NCBI GenBank assembly: GCA_033857955.1
Contig: JAWVCW010000016.1
Span: 22,359 to 86,358, forward strand
Origin: Gaiellasilicea sp033857955
Lineage (GTDB): Bacteria; Actinomycetota; Thermoleophilia; Gaiellales; Gaiellaceae
Length of the DNA: 64,000 nt
Reading direction: 5' to 3'
The notes under the pieces are model-generated. The model saw only the letters and a program-made list of their open reading frames with translations. It did not search any database and was not told where the DNA came from. Both the position numbers and the translations under genes were made by a program. Each line of letters begins with the position of its first letter. Position 1 is the first letter of the stretch. Shown here in pieces: positions 14,103 through 22,111 of the stretch.

Positions 14103-15164
14103 CTAGAAGAGCTGGTTCTCGCCGGCGAAGATCGCCGAGACGGAGTCGTCCGAGAAGACGTTCTGGATCGTCTCCGCGAGGAGCCCGGAGATCGAGAGCA
14201 CTTCGACGTTGTCCGGCTTGAGCAGCTCGTCGACCGGCACCGTGTCCGTGACGATCACGCGCTCGAAGGCGCTCTGGGCGATTCGCTCGAGCGCCGGGTC
14301 GTTGAAGAGCGCGTGCGTGGCGCAGGCGATGACGCGAGTCGCGCCCGCCTCGCGCAGGGCCTCGGCGCCGGCGCAGAGCGTGCCCGCGGTGTCGATGATG
14401 TCGTCGGTCATCACGGCGACCTTGCCGGCGACGTCGCCGATGACGCCGGTCACCTTTGCCTGGTTGTGGCCCGGGCGCTCCTTGTTGAGAACCACGAGGC
14501 CGCCTCCGATCATCTCGGCGAACTTGCCCGCGAGCTTCGCGCGGCCGGTGTCGGGCGCCACGGCGACCCGCTCGACCTCGGAGCCGAGATAGTCGCGGAC
14601 GTGCTGGGCGAACATCGGCACGGCGACCATGTGGTCGACGGGGATGCGGAAGAAGCCCTGCACCTGGCCGGCGTGCAGGTCCATCGTGATCATCCGGTCG
14701 ACGCCCGCGGTCTCGAGCAAGTCGGCGACAAGGCGTGCGGTGATCGGCTCGCGCGGCCGTGACTTCTTGTCCTGGCGCGCGTAGAAGTACCAGGGGATGA
14801 CGGCGGTGATCCGCTTGGCGGAAGCGAGCTTCGCGGCGTTGACCATGATCAGGAGCTCGACGAGGTGCTGCGCAATCGGCGTCGCCGCGGTCTGAACGAT
14901 GAACATGTCCGCACCGCGGACCGAGTCTTCGAAGCGGAAGTAGGGCGAGCCGTCCGCAAACGTCGTCCGCTCGACCCGGGTCAGCTCGACGCCGAGATGC
15001 CCGGCGATCTTCTCGGCGAGCACCGGATGCGAGCTGCCCGCGACGACCGCGAGCCGCTTGGTCGGCGTCAGCGAGACGGCGCGGCCGACCGCGAGCTGCG
15101 GGGACGGTGTCGCGCCTGTCCCCTCGAGGCCCGGCAGCGCCTGCTCAATCGTCCCGCTTTCCAC
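14103..15164 (-). CDS. prs: Ribose-phosphate pyrophosphokinase
   Basis: Makes PRPP from ribose 5-phosphate and ATP for nucleotide, His and Trp synthesis. 353 residues from GTG 15164 (or 15167), about 35 longer than usual at the N-terminus, because the homologous part begins at KRLAVVAGSSHPVLAEKI and no start codon lies nearer. GGAAGG precedes the paired GTGs. Signatures: AVIPWYFYARQDKK, the ATP/metal segment MITMDLHAGQVQGFF and the PRPP loop MTDDIIDTAGTL. The start overlaps the glmU 3' end by 20 bases. The final 16 bases recur at 13594. Confidence 0.96.
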   Translation of the reverse strand: MESGTIEQALPGLEGTGATPSPQLAVGRAVSLTPTKRLAVVAGSSHPVLAEKIAGHLGVELTRVERTTFADGSPYFRFEDSVRGADMFIVQTAATPIAQHLVELLIMVNAAKLASAKRITAVIPWYFYARQDKKSRPREPITARLVADLLETAGVDRMITMDLHAGQVQGFFRIPVDHMVAVPMFAQHVRDYLGSEVERVAVAPDTGRAKLAGKFAEMIGGGLVVLNKERPGHNQAKVTGVIGDVAGKVAVMTDDIIDTAGTLCAGAEALREAGATRVIACATHALFNDPALERIAQSAFERVIVTDTVPVDELLKPDNVEVLSISGLLAETIQNVFSDDSVSAIFAGENQLF

Positions 15165-16482
15165 CACGGCCTTCCTTGTTGACCTGCCTGGGCGCGAAGC
15201 CTGCGAGCGCGTTCGCCGGGACGTCGTCGGTGACGACGGCTCCTGCCGCCGTCCACGCATCGTCGCCAACAGTGACCGGAGCAACAAGCATAGTGTCCAC
15301 GGCGACGCGGACGTTGTCGCCGATCGTCGTCTTGCCTTTCGGCTGGCCGGCCCGGTGCGGGAAGTTCGCCGTGATCGTCCCTGCGCCGATGTTCGTTCCC
15401 TCCCCGATCTCAGCGTCGCCGATATACGAGAGATGAGGCACCTTGGTCTCCTCCCCGATCCGCGACTTCTTGATCTCCACGAACGTACCGGCCTTCGACC
15501 GCCGTCCGAGCACCGTGCCCGGGCGAAGGTAACAGAAGGGTCCGACCGACGCCTCTTGTCCGATCTCTGCATCGATTGCGACGACATGCGGCCCGATCTC
15601 TGCCCCCGCAGCGACCCGCGTCGAGCCTCGGAGGACCGTGAACGGATGCACGATCGCGTCGGCCTCGAGCTCGACATCGGGCTCGATCCAGGTCGAGGAG
15701 GGGTCGACGATCCCCACGCCGGCGTCCATGTGCCCGAGATTGATCCGGTCGCGCAGGGCGGCGCCGGCCGCGGCGAGCTCGGCGCGGGTGTTCACGCCCT
15801 CGGTCTCGGCGGGGTCGGCGGCGACATGGGCGACGACGCGCTCGCCACGGCCCACGAGATCGCGGACGGCGTCCGTCAGGTAGAGCTCACCCTGCGCGTT
15901 GTGCGGCTCGAGCCGATCGAGTGCCGGCCAGAGCAGGTCGGTCCTGAAGACGTAGATCGAAGAGTTGCACTCGCCGAGCTCGAGTTGCTCGGGCGTCGCG
16001 TCTCCGGCCTCGACGATTGCCTCGACGGTGCCGTCAGGCGCCCGTACGATCCGGCCGTACGAACGCACGTCCTCCGGCTCGAAGGTGAGGACGGTCGCGG
16101 CCGCCGCTTCGCGCCGGTGCGTCGCGACGAGCTGCGCGAGCAGCTCGGTCGTCAGGAGCGGCGTGTCGCCGGAGAGCACGAGCAGGCTCTGTGGCTCGGC
16201 GCCGACGAGTGCACGTGCGGCGCGGACCGCGTCACCGGTTCCGAGCGCGCGCTCCTGCACTGCAACCTGGACGTCGCCGAAAGCGTCGCGGCTCTCCGGC
16301 GAGGCGATCACGACGAGCGGCGCCGGGCCGAGCGGCCGGGCGGCCTCGAGCACCCAGTCGACCATCCTTCTGCCGAGGATCGGGTGCAGGTGCTTGGGCA
16401 CGGCAGAGCGCATGCGCGTTCCAAGCCCGCCGGCCATCACCACGGCTGCCAGTGTCGAGTCGGCCAGTGTCGAGTCGGTCAT
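15145..16482 (-). CDS. glmU: Bifunctional UDP-N-acetylglucosamine pyrophosphorylase / acetyltransferase
   Basis: A 445-residue cytosolic enzyme that makes UDP-GlcNAc for peptidoglycan. The N-terminal uridylyltransferase has VVMAGGLGTRMRSAVPKHLH and SGDTPLLTTELLAQL; the C-terminal left-handed beta helix of hexapeptide repeats carries acetyltransferase residues (FVEIKKSRIG, HLSYIGDAEIGEGTNIGAG). A short repeat near the start encodes STLADSTLA. The glmU-prs order is widely conserved, and tRNA-Gln lies just upstream. Confidence 0.96.
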   Translation of the reverse strand: MTDSTLADSTLAAVVMAGGLGTRMRSAVPKHLHPILGRRMVDWVLEAARPLGPAPLVVIASPESRDAFGDVQVAVQERALGTGDAVRAARALVGAEPQSLLVLSGDTPLLTTELLAQLVATHRREAAAATVLTFEPEDVRSYGRIVRAPDGTVEAIVEAGDATPEQLELGECNSSIYVFRTDLLWPALDRLEPHNAQGELYLTDAVRDLVGRGERVVAHVAADPAETEGVNTRAELAAAGAALRDRINLGHMDAGVGIVDPSSTWIEPDVELEADAIVHPFTVLRGSTRVAAGAEIGPHVVAIDAEIGQEASVGPFCYLRPGTVLGRRSKAGTFVEIKKSRIGEETKVPHLSYIGDAEIGEGTNIGAGTITANFPHRAGQPKGKTTIGDNVRVAVDTMLVAPVTVGDDAWTAAGAVVTDDVPANALAGFAPRQVNKEGRGGKRDD

Positions 16483-16496
16483 AGGGCGGGGCGAGA

Positions 16497-16570
16497 TGGC
16501 TGGGGTGCCAGGATTCGAACCTGGGATCGCGGGACCAAAACCCGCTGCCTTACCGCTTGGCTACACCCCA
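16497..16570 (-). tRNA. tRNA-Gln (anticodon UUG)
   Basis: Read on the minus strand, the 7-base acceptor stem TGGGGTG pairs with CACCCCA. The D-arm region holds AGCCAAGCGGTAAGGC, the anticodon stem GCGGG/CCCGC encloses the loop TTTTGGT with anticodon TTG, and the T-arm has GGTTCGAATCC. Discriminator G is followed by a genome-encoded CCA (16499-16497). No variable-arm insertion, as expected for Gln. Confidence 0.97.
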
Positions 16571-16591
16571 CGGTACGGTTGGAGCCCAATT

Positions 16592-16948
16592 CTACCGTCG
16601 GTCGCGCAGAAGGATGACAAGCGCGACGAGCGCGAAGACGACGAGCACGAAGACCGCGAACGCCGTCAAGACGAGCGCGAGCGCCGGCACGAGCACGACG
16701 GCGAGCTGCGAGACCGCGAGGATCCACGTTCCTTCCCGGATCTCCTCGCGACGCGCCTGTCGGCCACGGCTGATGTAGAGCGCGACTGCGCCGATCGCGA
16801 GCAGGACGACGACCCACCAGTGAATCTGGCCCACGAGAACCAGCACGCCTTCCGCGACCGCGAGAACAAGCGCAAGCTTGAGGCGGTTCTCGCGCAGCGC
16901 CCGGCCGAAACGGGTGCTGCCGTGCTCGATCGTCAGCGGCCGGTCCAC
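16592..16948 (-). CDS. Multi-pass small membrane protein, unknown
   Basis: A 118-residue protein from GTG 16948 (VDRPLTIEHGSTRFGRAL). Four hydrophobic stretches are visible: LALVLAVAEGVLVLVG, WWVVVLLAIGAVALYI, TWILAVSQLAVVLVPALAL and AVFVLVVFALVALVILL, with a short basic loop SRGRQARREEIRE between the second and third. Upstream in-frame sequence back to 17107 has shadow composition and was excluded. It lies between the ispE operon and tRNA-Gln. No family recognised. Confidence 0.65.
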   Translation of the reverse strand: MDRPLTIEHGSTRFGRALRENRLKLALVLAVAEGVLVLVGQIHWWVVVLLAIGAVALYISRGRQARREEIREGTWILAVSQLAVVLVPALALVLTAFAVFVLVVFALVALVILLRDRR

Positions 16949-16968
16949 GGCACCACCGTACCGTTGAT

Positions 16969-17124
16969 GTTGATGCCATGCGATCGTCCGTCTCGAGGCG
17001 TGGTCTGGCGGCTCTGGGGCGCGGACGGCACGGCAGGAAGGCCGCGCAGCGGCCTGGAAGCCGGGCCGGGAGCGGCCCAGGCAGGCCAGAGCGCGCCCCG
17101 AGCGCACGAGATCGTGGCATCAAC
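16969..17124. repeat. 156-base imperfect inverted-repeat element downstream of ispE
   Basis: The ends GTTGATGCCA(TG)CGATC (16969-16985) and GATCGTGGCATCAAC (17110-17124) are inverted repeats differing by two inserted bases. Partial complementarity continues inward (CTCGAGGCGTGG / CTCGGGGCGCGC, then TCTGGC on both arms) to an apex AGGCCGC-GCA-GCGGCCT. The whole segment can fold as one long hairpin. It fills the gap after the ispE stop and could be a miniature mobile element or an elaborate terminator. Confidence 0.6.
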
Positions 17125-17128
17125 TCAT

Positions 17129-17947
17129 CTAGCCGTACCAGACCGGAACGGTCAGCCAGGTGCGGGCGGCGCTGCGGAGCACTCGTCTCGCTGCCTCTGC
17201 GTGGCGCTTGTGGTGGAAGAGCCCGTAGACGGCCGGGCCCGCTCCGCTGACGTCGGCGCGAAAGGCTCCGAGCCGCAGGAGCTCGGCTGCGAGCGGCGAT
17301 GAAGCGAGGTCGTTCGGAGGGAGTGCAGCGAGGTCGCGAGGCCGTTTGACCGCGGCGAGCGTGCTGTCCAGCACCGCCCGCCGCGCCTCCCAACCGTCGG
17401 CGCCGGCGCGCTCGTCGTAGTTGCGGTAGACGGCCGCGGTCGACTCCTTCGTTGCGTTGCGCGCGAGCGCGAGGACGATCCAGTAGTCCTGCGGCAAGTC
17501 GACGGTCTCGAGCTCCGAGCCGTCACCGCGCCCCAGTTGCGGGCCGTCGGCCAGGAAGAACGGGACGTCGGCGCCGAGCGTCGCGGCGAGCGAACACAAT
17601 TCGTCGGGCGGGAGCGGGCTGTCGAGCGTCTCGTTCGCGAGCCGGAGCGCCGTGGCGGCGTCGGAGCTGCCGCCGCCGAGGCCCGACGCGACCGGAACCC
17701 GCTTTGCGATCGTCGCGCGCCAGCGCGGCTCGACACCTACGGCTGCGGCGAGCGTTCTGAGCGCATCCCTGACGAGCGTGTCAGCTGCGAAGCCGGTGAC
17801 GACGAGCGTCGTGGCGGGCTCGATCGCGACGCGATCGCCCAGGTCGACTCGCTGGAGCACGGTCGCGACCTCGTGCTTTCCGTCGTCGCGCACCGGACCG
17901 ACGACGAGCGCGAGATTGATCTTCCCCGGTGCCGGCGCCCGCCTCAC
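17129..17947 (-). CDS. ispE: 4-diphosphocytidyl-2-C-methyl-D-erythritol kinase
   Basis: A 272-residue GHMP kinase of the non-mevalonate isoprenoid pathway. The N-terminus APAPGKINLALVVG carries the catalytic Lys, the ATP loop is PVASGLGGGSSDAATAL, and the C-terminal glycine motif is VSGAGPAVYGLF. GTG at 17947 overlaps the rsmA TGA by four bases (GTGA). The usual HEV substrate segment is present as KHEVATVLQRVDL. The rsmA-ispE pairing is a common actinobacterial arrangement. Confidence 0.95.
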   Translation of the reverse strand: MRRAPAPGKINLALVVGPVRDDGKHEVATVLQRVDLGDRVAIEPATTLVVTGFAADTLVRDALRTLAAAVGVEPRWRATIAKRVPVASGLGGGSSDAATALRLANETLDSPLPPDELCSLAATLGADVPFFLADGPQLGRGDGSELETVDLPQDYWIVLALARNATKESTAAVYRNYDERAGADGWEARRAVLDSTLAAVKRPRDLAALPPNDLASSPLAAELLRLGAFRADVSGAGPAVYGLFHHKRHAEAARRVLRSAARTWLTVPVWYG

Positions 17948-18714
17948 AACGCATCCGCAAGCGCCACGAACTCCGCAGGCTCGAGCGCTTCGGCCCGCGT
18001 CTCGGGAGCCCGCCCGATCGCCTCGAGCGCTGCGGCGGCTCGCTCGCGCGGCGCGAGACCGGCCAGCGCAAGGGAGTTCGGGAGCGTCTTGCGCCGGTGC
18101 GCGAACGACGCCTCGACGATCGCCTTGATCCGGTCGAAGCCGTCGGGCAGCGGCACGCGCCGGAAGGCAACGAGCGCGGAGTCGACGTTCGGCGGCGGCC
18201 TGAAGACCGTGCGCGCCACAGGATGGAAGCCCGTGCGCCGGGCCGCGAGCTGGACCAGCACCGAGACGGCGCCGTACGCCTTCGTCGACGGCTCGGCGAA
18301 GAAGCGGTCCGCGACTTCGCGCTGCACCATCACGCACCAGAGCTCGAGGCTCGGCAGGCCGGTGAGGCTCTCGGCCACGATCGGCGTCGCGACGTTGTAG
18401 GGCAGATTCGCGACGAGCTTCGTCGGTGCCGGCTCGAGCGAGGCGAGGTCCAGGCCGAGGGCATCGCCCCAGTGGATGTCGACATTCGGGCGCTCTTCCA
18501 GCTCCCGGAGGTGCGGCGCCAGCGAGCGGTCGAGCTCGACGGTGTGAACGTGGCCCACGCGGTCTGCCAGGTAGCGGGTCAGGACTCCGAGTCCAGGACC
18601 GATCTCCAGCACGACGTCCTCAGCGGCGAGCTCTGCCAGCCGGCCGATCACGCCGAGGATGTTTTCGTCCGCGAGGAAGTGTTGGCCCAGCCGTTTCTTC
18701 GGGATCACGGTCAC
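17944..18714 (-). CDS. rsmA: 16S rRNA dimethyladenosine transferase (KsgA)
   Basis: A 256-residue SAM-dependent methyltransferase that dimethylates the two adjacent adenines near the 16S rRNA 3' end. The start VTVIPKKRLGQHFLADENIL leads into the SAM motif VLEIGPGLGVLTRYLA; motif IV is LVANLPYNVATPIV, and VFRPPPNVDSALV follows. GTG 18714 overlaps the tatD stop by four bases; a GTG two codons later is also possible. Confidence 0.95.
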   Translation of the reverse strand: MTVIPKKRLGQHFLADENILGVIGRLAELAAEDVVLEIGPGLGVLTRYLADRVGHVHTVELDRSLAPHLRELEERPNVDIHWGDALGLDLASLEPAPTKLVANLPYNVATPIVAESLTGLPSLELWCVMVQREVADRFFAEPSTKAYGAVSVLVQLAARRTGFHPVARTVFRPPPNVDSALVAFRRVPLPDGFDRIKAIVEASFAHRRKTLPNSLALAGLAPRERAAAALEAIGRAPETRAEALEPAEFVALADAL

Positions 18715-19463
18715 GGCAGCGAGAAGGCCGCGGTGGCGTTGACGTCGATCTGCGCGGCCAGCTGGTCGGCGTCCTCTCCGCGAGCGGCGGCGAGCGCGGC
18801 GACCGTGTGCACGACGTGGGCGGGCTCGTTCGGCCTGCCGCGAAGCGGCTGCGGCGCGAGGTACGGGCTGTCCGTCTCCGCCAGGATCCGATCGGCGGGG
18901 ACTGCCGCCGCCGCCTCGCGTAGCTCCGCCGCCGTCGGGTAGGTGACGTTCCCGGCGAAGGAGAAGTACCAGCCGCGCTCGACGCCGACCGCGAGCAGAC
19001 CCGGCTCCGAGAAGCAATGCATCACGACCGTGCCGTCGTGCTCCCGCAGCATCGCGGCGGTGTCGTCGTTCGCCTCGCGCGTGTGGATCACCACCGGGAG
19101 CCGGAGCTCGCGCGCCAGGCTGAGCTGGCCCCCGAAGAGGCGGCGCTGCTCGTCCTTCGTCTCGGCGCCGTAGTGGTAGTCGAGCCCCGCCTCGCCCACG
19201 GCTACCGCGCGCTCGTCCCGGAGCAGCTCGTGCAGCTCGTCGATTCGGTGCGCTTCGGCGGTTGCCGCCTGATGCGGGTCGATCCCGAGCGCTGCGTAGA
19301 CGCCGTCGTGCACGGCCAGCTCGAGCGCCCGGCGGCAAGAGTCGATGCCCGTCCCGATCGTGATCACTCGGTTGACCCCCGCCTGGCGCGCTCGTTCGAT
19401 CGCACCGGCCGCGTCCTCGAGCGCATCGAGGTGTGCGTGGGTGTCGATCACACCGTCACGCAC
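18711..19463 (-). CDS. tatD: TatD-family metal-dependent DNase
   Basis: A 250-residue TIM-barrel hydrolase. The metal ligands sit in VIDTHAHLDALED, GEAGLDYHYGAE, VVIHTREANDDTA, VMHCFSEPG and AETDSPYLAPQP. Family members are 3'-5' exonucleases or D-aminoacyl-tRNA deacylases. GTG at 19463 lies four bases after the metG stop; GTG 19451 gives a product starting at VIDTHAH. It sits in the metG-tatD-rsmA-ispE order common in Gram-positive bacteria. Confidence 0.92.
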   Translation of the reverse strand: MRDGVIDTHAHLDALEDAAGAIERARQAGVNRVITIGTGIDSCRRALELAVHDGVYAALGIDPHQAATAEAHRIDELHELLRDERAVAVGEAGLDYHYGAETKDEQRRLFGGQLSLARELRLPVVIHTREANDDTAAMLREHDGTVVMHCFSEPGLLAVGVERGWYFSFAGNVTYPTAAELREAAAAVPADRILAETDSPYLAPQPLRGRPNEPAHVVHTVAALAAARGEDADQLAAQIDVNATAAFSLP

Positions 19464-19467
19464 ACCG

Positions 19468-20976
19468 TCACGCGACGGCGGGCGCGTCGATGCGCGGGAA
19501 GAGCGGCGGCGCAGCCTCGATCCCGGAGACCGGCGCCGTCCGGCCGTACGCCACCTGCTCCCAGTCGACGTCGGCCGACTGGCCGAGCGCACTCAGGATG
19601 AGCGCCGCCGTTTCCGGCAGATAGGCCGAGAGCGCGACTGCCGAGACGCGCAAACCGTCGGCGAGCTCGTAGAGAGCCCGGTCGAGGTCGGCCTCGCGAG
19701 CGGGATCCTTCGCGAGCTCCCACGGCTTGTTCTGCTCGACGTAGCGATTGAGGCCGCGCACGTAGTCCCAGATCGTCTCCAGTGCTCCGGTGATGTCGAA
19801 GCGGTCGAGTGCGTCGGGAACGTCTTCGTGCACCTTCGTCGCAGCGGCGGCAAGCTCGCCCCCAGCGTCGGGCGCCTCCCGCAGCTCACCGTCGCGGTAG
19901 CGGGCGATCATCGCCGTCGTGCGCGAGAGCAGGTTGCCGAGGTCGTTGCCGAGCTCTCCCTCATAGCGGTCGCGGAAGCTATCGAGCGTCACGTTGCCGT
20001 CCTGTCCGAACGGGACGACGCGCGCCGCCCAGAACCGGACGGGATCGACGCCGTACTCGTCGATCAGGTCGAGCGGGTCGAGCACGTTCCCGAGCGACTT
20101 CGAGATCTTGCGGTCGTCGAGGTTGAGATAGCCGTGCACGAAGAGCTGCTTCGGCACCTCGTACCCGGCCGAGAGGAGGAGGGCGGGCCAGTAGACGCAG
20201 TGGAAGCGGAGGATGTCCTTCGCCAGCAGGTGCCGCGCAGGCCAGAAGCTCAGGTCGGCGCCCGGGGCATAGGTCAGCGCACTCAGGTAGTTGACGAGAG
20301 CGTCGGCCCAGACGTAGGCCACCTGATCGGGATCCCACGGAATCGGGATTCCCCACGTCTGCGTCGCACGGCTGATCGAGAAGTCGCGCAGCCCGCCGGC
20401 GATGAAGCTCCTCGCCTCGTTCGCCCTGAAGCCGGGCAGCACGAAGTCGGGCCGCTCGTCGTAGAGCGCGAGCAGCTTGTCCTGGTAGGCCGAGAGCTTG
20501 AAGAACCAGTTCTTCTCCTCGATCCACTCCGGCTCGACGCCGTGGTCCGGGCACTTGCCGTCGACCAGCTCGTCCTCGTTCTTGAAGGCCTCGCACCCCA
20601 CGCAGTAGAGCCCGGCGTACACGTCCTGGTAGACGTCGCCGTTGTCGTAGATGCGCTGCAGGAATTCCTGGACGAAGCGCTTGTGTCCCTCATCGGTCGT
20701 CCTGATGAAGTAGTCGATCGACGCGTTGACGCGCGCCGGCAGCTCCTGCCAGGCGCCGACGATCTGGTCGACGTACTCCTGGGGAGCGAGCCCCTGCTCC
20801 GCAGCTACCCGCGCCACCTTGTCCGCGTGCTCGTCGACGCCGGTGAGGAAGAACGTCTCCTCCCCACGCTGGCGGTGATGCCGCACGAGGATGTCGGCCG
20901 CGATCGTCGTGTACGCGTGGCCGATGTGCGGCGTCGCGTTGACGTAGTAGATCGGTGTTGTCAGATAGAAGCTCAT
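19468..20976 (-). CDS. metG: Methionyl-tRNA synthetase
   Basis: A 502-residue class I synthetase charging tRNA with Met. ATG 20976 has GGAGAG just upstream. It begins SFYLTTPIYYVNATPHIGHAY (HIGH), has GLYCVGCEAFKNEDELV with the Cys pair of the connective insert, and the KMSKS equivalent DDRKISKSLGN. The anticodon-binding helix bundle follows. It lacks the C-terminal tRNA-binding (Trbp111-like) domain, as in the shorter MetG forms. It heads the tatD-rsmA-ispE unit. Confidence 0.96.
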   Translation of the reverse strand: MSFYLTTPIYYVNATPHIGHAYTTIAADILVRHHRQRGEETFFLTGVDEHADKVARVAAEQGLAPQEYVDQIVGAWQELPARVNASIDYFIRTTDEGHKRFVQEFLQRIYDNGDVYQDVYAGLYCVGCEAFKNEDELVDGKCPDHGVEPEWIEEKNWFFKLSAYQDKLLALYDERPDFVLPGFRANEARSFIAGGLRDFSISRATQTWGIPIPWDPDQVAYVWADALVNYLSALTYAPGADLSFWPARHLLAKDILRFHCVYWPALLLSAGYEVPKQLFVHGYLNLDDRKISKSLGNVLDPLDLIDEYGVDPVRFWAARVVPFGQDGNVTLDSFRDRYEGELGNDLGNLLSRTTAMIARYRDGELREAPDAGGELAAAATKVHEDVPDALDRFDITGALETIWDYVRGLNRYVEQNKPWELAKDPAREADLDRALYELADGLRVSAVALSAYLPETAALILSALGQSADVDWEQVAYGRTAPVSGIEAAPPLFPRIDAPAVA

Positions 20977-22054
20977 CTCTCCAAATGATAGGCACAGGCC
21001 CGCGCCGCACCCGGGCGGCGACTCCGGCCGCGAGCGCGAGGACCGTGAGCACGAAGATGGAACGGCCTGGGCCGTGGTTGTCGGGTCGTTCTGCCGGCCG
21101 GTCAACAGCCGCCGCAGGATGCACTGCGTCTCGAGGAGTGCCGGCCCGCGGCGTCTGCCGCCGCAGGTCAGGTCTCGCCGTCACCCTCCCTCCAGCGGGC
21201 GGGCGTGTCGCGACAGTGGGCGGTGATGAGCTCGCGCGCGGCTTTGAGCGGGCTTTCGTCGCTGTCGCCTGCACACGCTCGCCGGCGGTTGACGGGGTTG
21301 CCTCTCTCACCGTCGCGACGCCTTGCTGGACCGGCCGCAAGACGATCGGGTGCTCCGCCTCGACGAGAGGCTCTGTCATGACTTGCTCGCTCGCAACGGC
21401 TCGCACCGCTACAGGGCGCGCGCCGCGAGCTGTCGCGGCGACAGGTGCGAAGAGCGGCGTCTCCTCGACCGGTTCCGCGGTCGCTGCCTCGGCGGGTGTG
21501 GGCTGCGGCACCGTGACCTCGGCTGTGCCGGGGGGAGGAGCCGGAGCAGGCGCGGGCAGCTCGGGCGCCGGCGGCGGTGCCGGCAGTCGCGCAGGCAGCA
21601 GCCCGAGCGGGTCGACGTATCCGTCCGGGTCGGCGGCGATGCGAACGCCAAGGTGGACGTGTGGCTGCAGGGTGACCGCGTCGCCGCTCTCGCCGACGAC
21701 GCCGACCTCCGCCCCTTCCGCGACGGCGCTCCCACGGACGACGCTCGCCGCCCCGAGCTGGAGCAACGTCACGGCGTAGCCGTCGTCGGTCGTGATCGTG
21801 ACCGCGCGCCCGCCGCCGGGCACGAAGCCGACGAAGGAGACGGTACCGCCGGCGGGCGCCAGCACGGTGCGACCGATCTCGGCCCCGATGTCGACGCCTC
21901 GATGCTGGCCGCCCGCGTACGGGTCGGTACCGACGGAGAACGGCCGCAGCACCGGCCCATCGGCCGGCCACGTCCAGGCGAGCGCGCCCGGCGTCGCGAC
22001 GAGGGACGCAAGGACGACCGCGGACAGCACCGCGGCAGGACACGATCGGCGCAT
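20690..22054 (-). CDS. Secreted M23 peptidase (LytM-like), reading frame running into metG
   Basis: Signal peptide (residues 1-26, AAVLSAVVLASLVATPGALA), then an M23 domain with HRGVDIG and HVHLGVRI metal ligands, then a long Pro/Ala-rich and Arg-rich linker and a C-terminal hydrophobic segment SIFVLTVLALAAGVAA followed by RVRRG, like a membrane anchor. It probably cleaves or regulates peptidoglycan. The open frame continues 287 bases into metG, and its last ~95 residues have shadow composition. A one-base shift after the anchor would end the protein at the TGA overlapping the metG ATG, so the true end is probably near 20973. Confidence 0.8.
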   Translation of the reverse strand: MRRSCPAAVLSAVVLASLVATPGALAWTWPADGPVLRPFSVGTDPYAGGQHRGVDIGAEIGRTVLAPAGGTVSFVGFVPGGGRAVTITTDDGYAVTLLQLGAASVVRGSAVAEGAEVGVVGESGDAVTLQPHVHLGVRIAADPDGYVDPLGLLPARLPAPPPAPELPAPAPAPPPGTAEVTVPQPTPAEAATAEPVEETPLFAPVAATARGARPVAVRAVASEQVMTEPLVEAEHPIVLRPVQQGVATVREATPSTAGERVQATATKARSKPRASSSPPTVATRPPAGGRVTARPDLRRQTPRAGTPRDAVHPAAAVDRPAERPDNHGPGRSIFVLTVLALAAGVAARVRRGPVPIIWRDELLSDNTDLLRQRDAAHRPRVHDDRGRHPRAASPPAWGGDVLPHRRRRARGQGGAGSCGAGARSPGVRRPDRRRLAGAAGARQRVDRLLHQDDR

Positions 22055-22111
22055 CTCACACCTGCCTTCGTTTGCGTGGAGGGCAACTCCCGTCCACGCT
22101 AGCCGGGCGGG

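Noticed and set aside
16978..17250. 90-residue plus-strand frame in the ispE downstream gap
   Set aside because: Lies inside the inverted-repeat element and then antisense to ispE; composition is non-coding.
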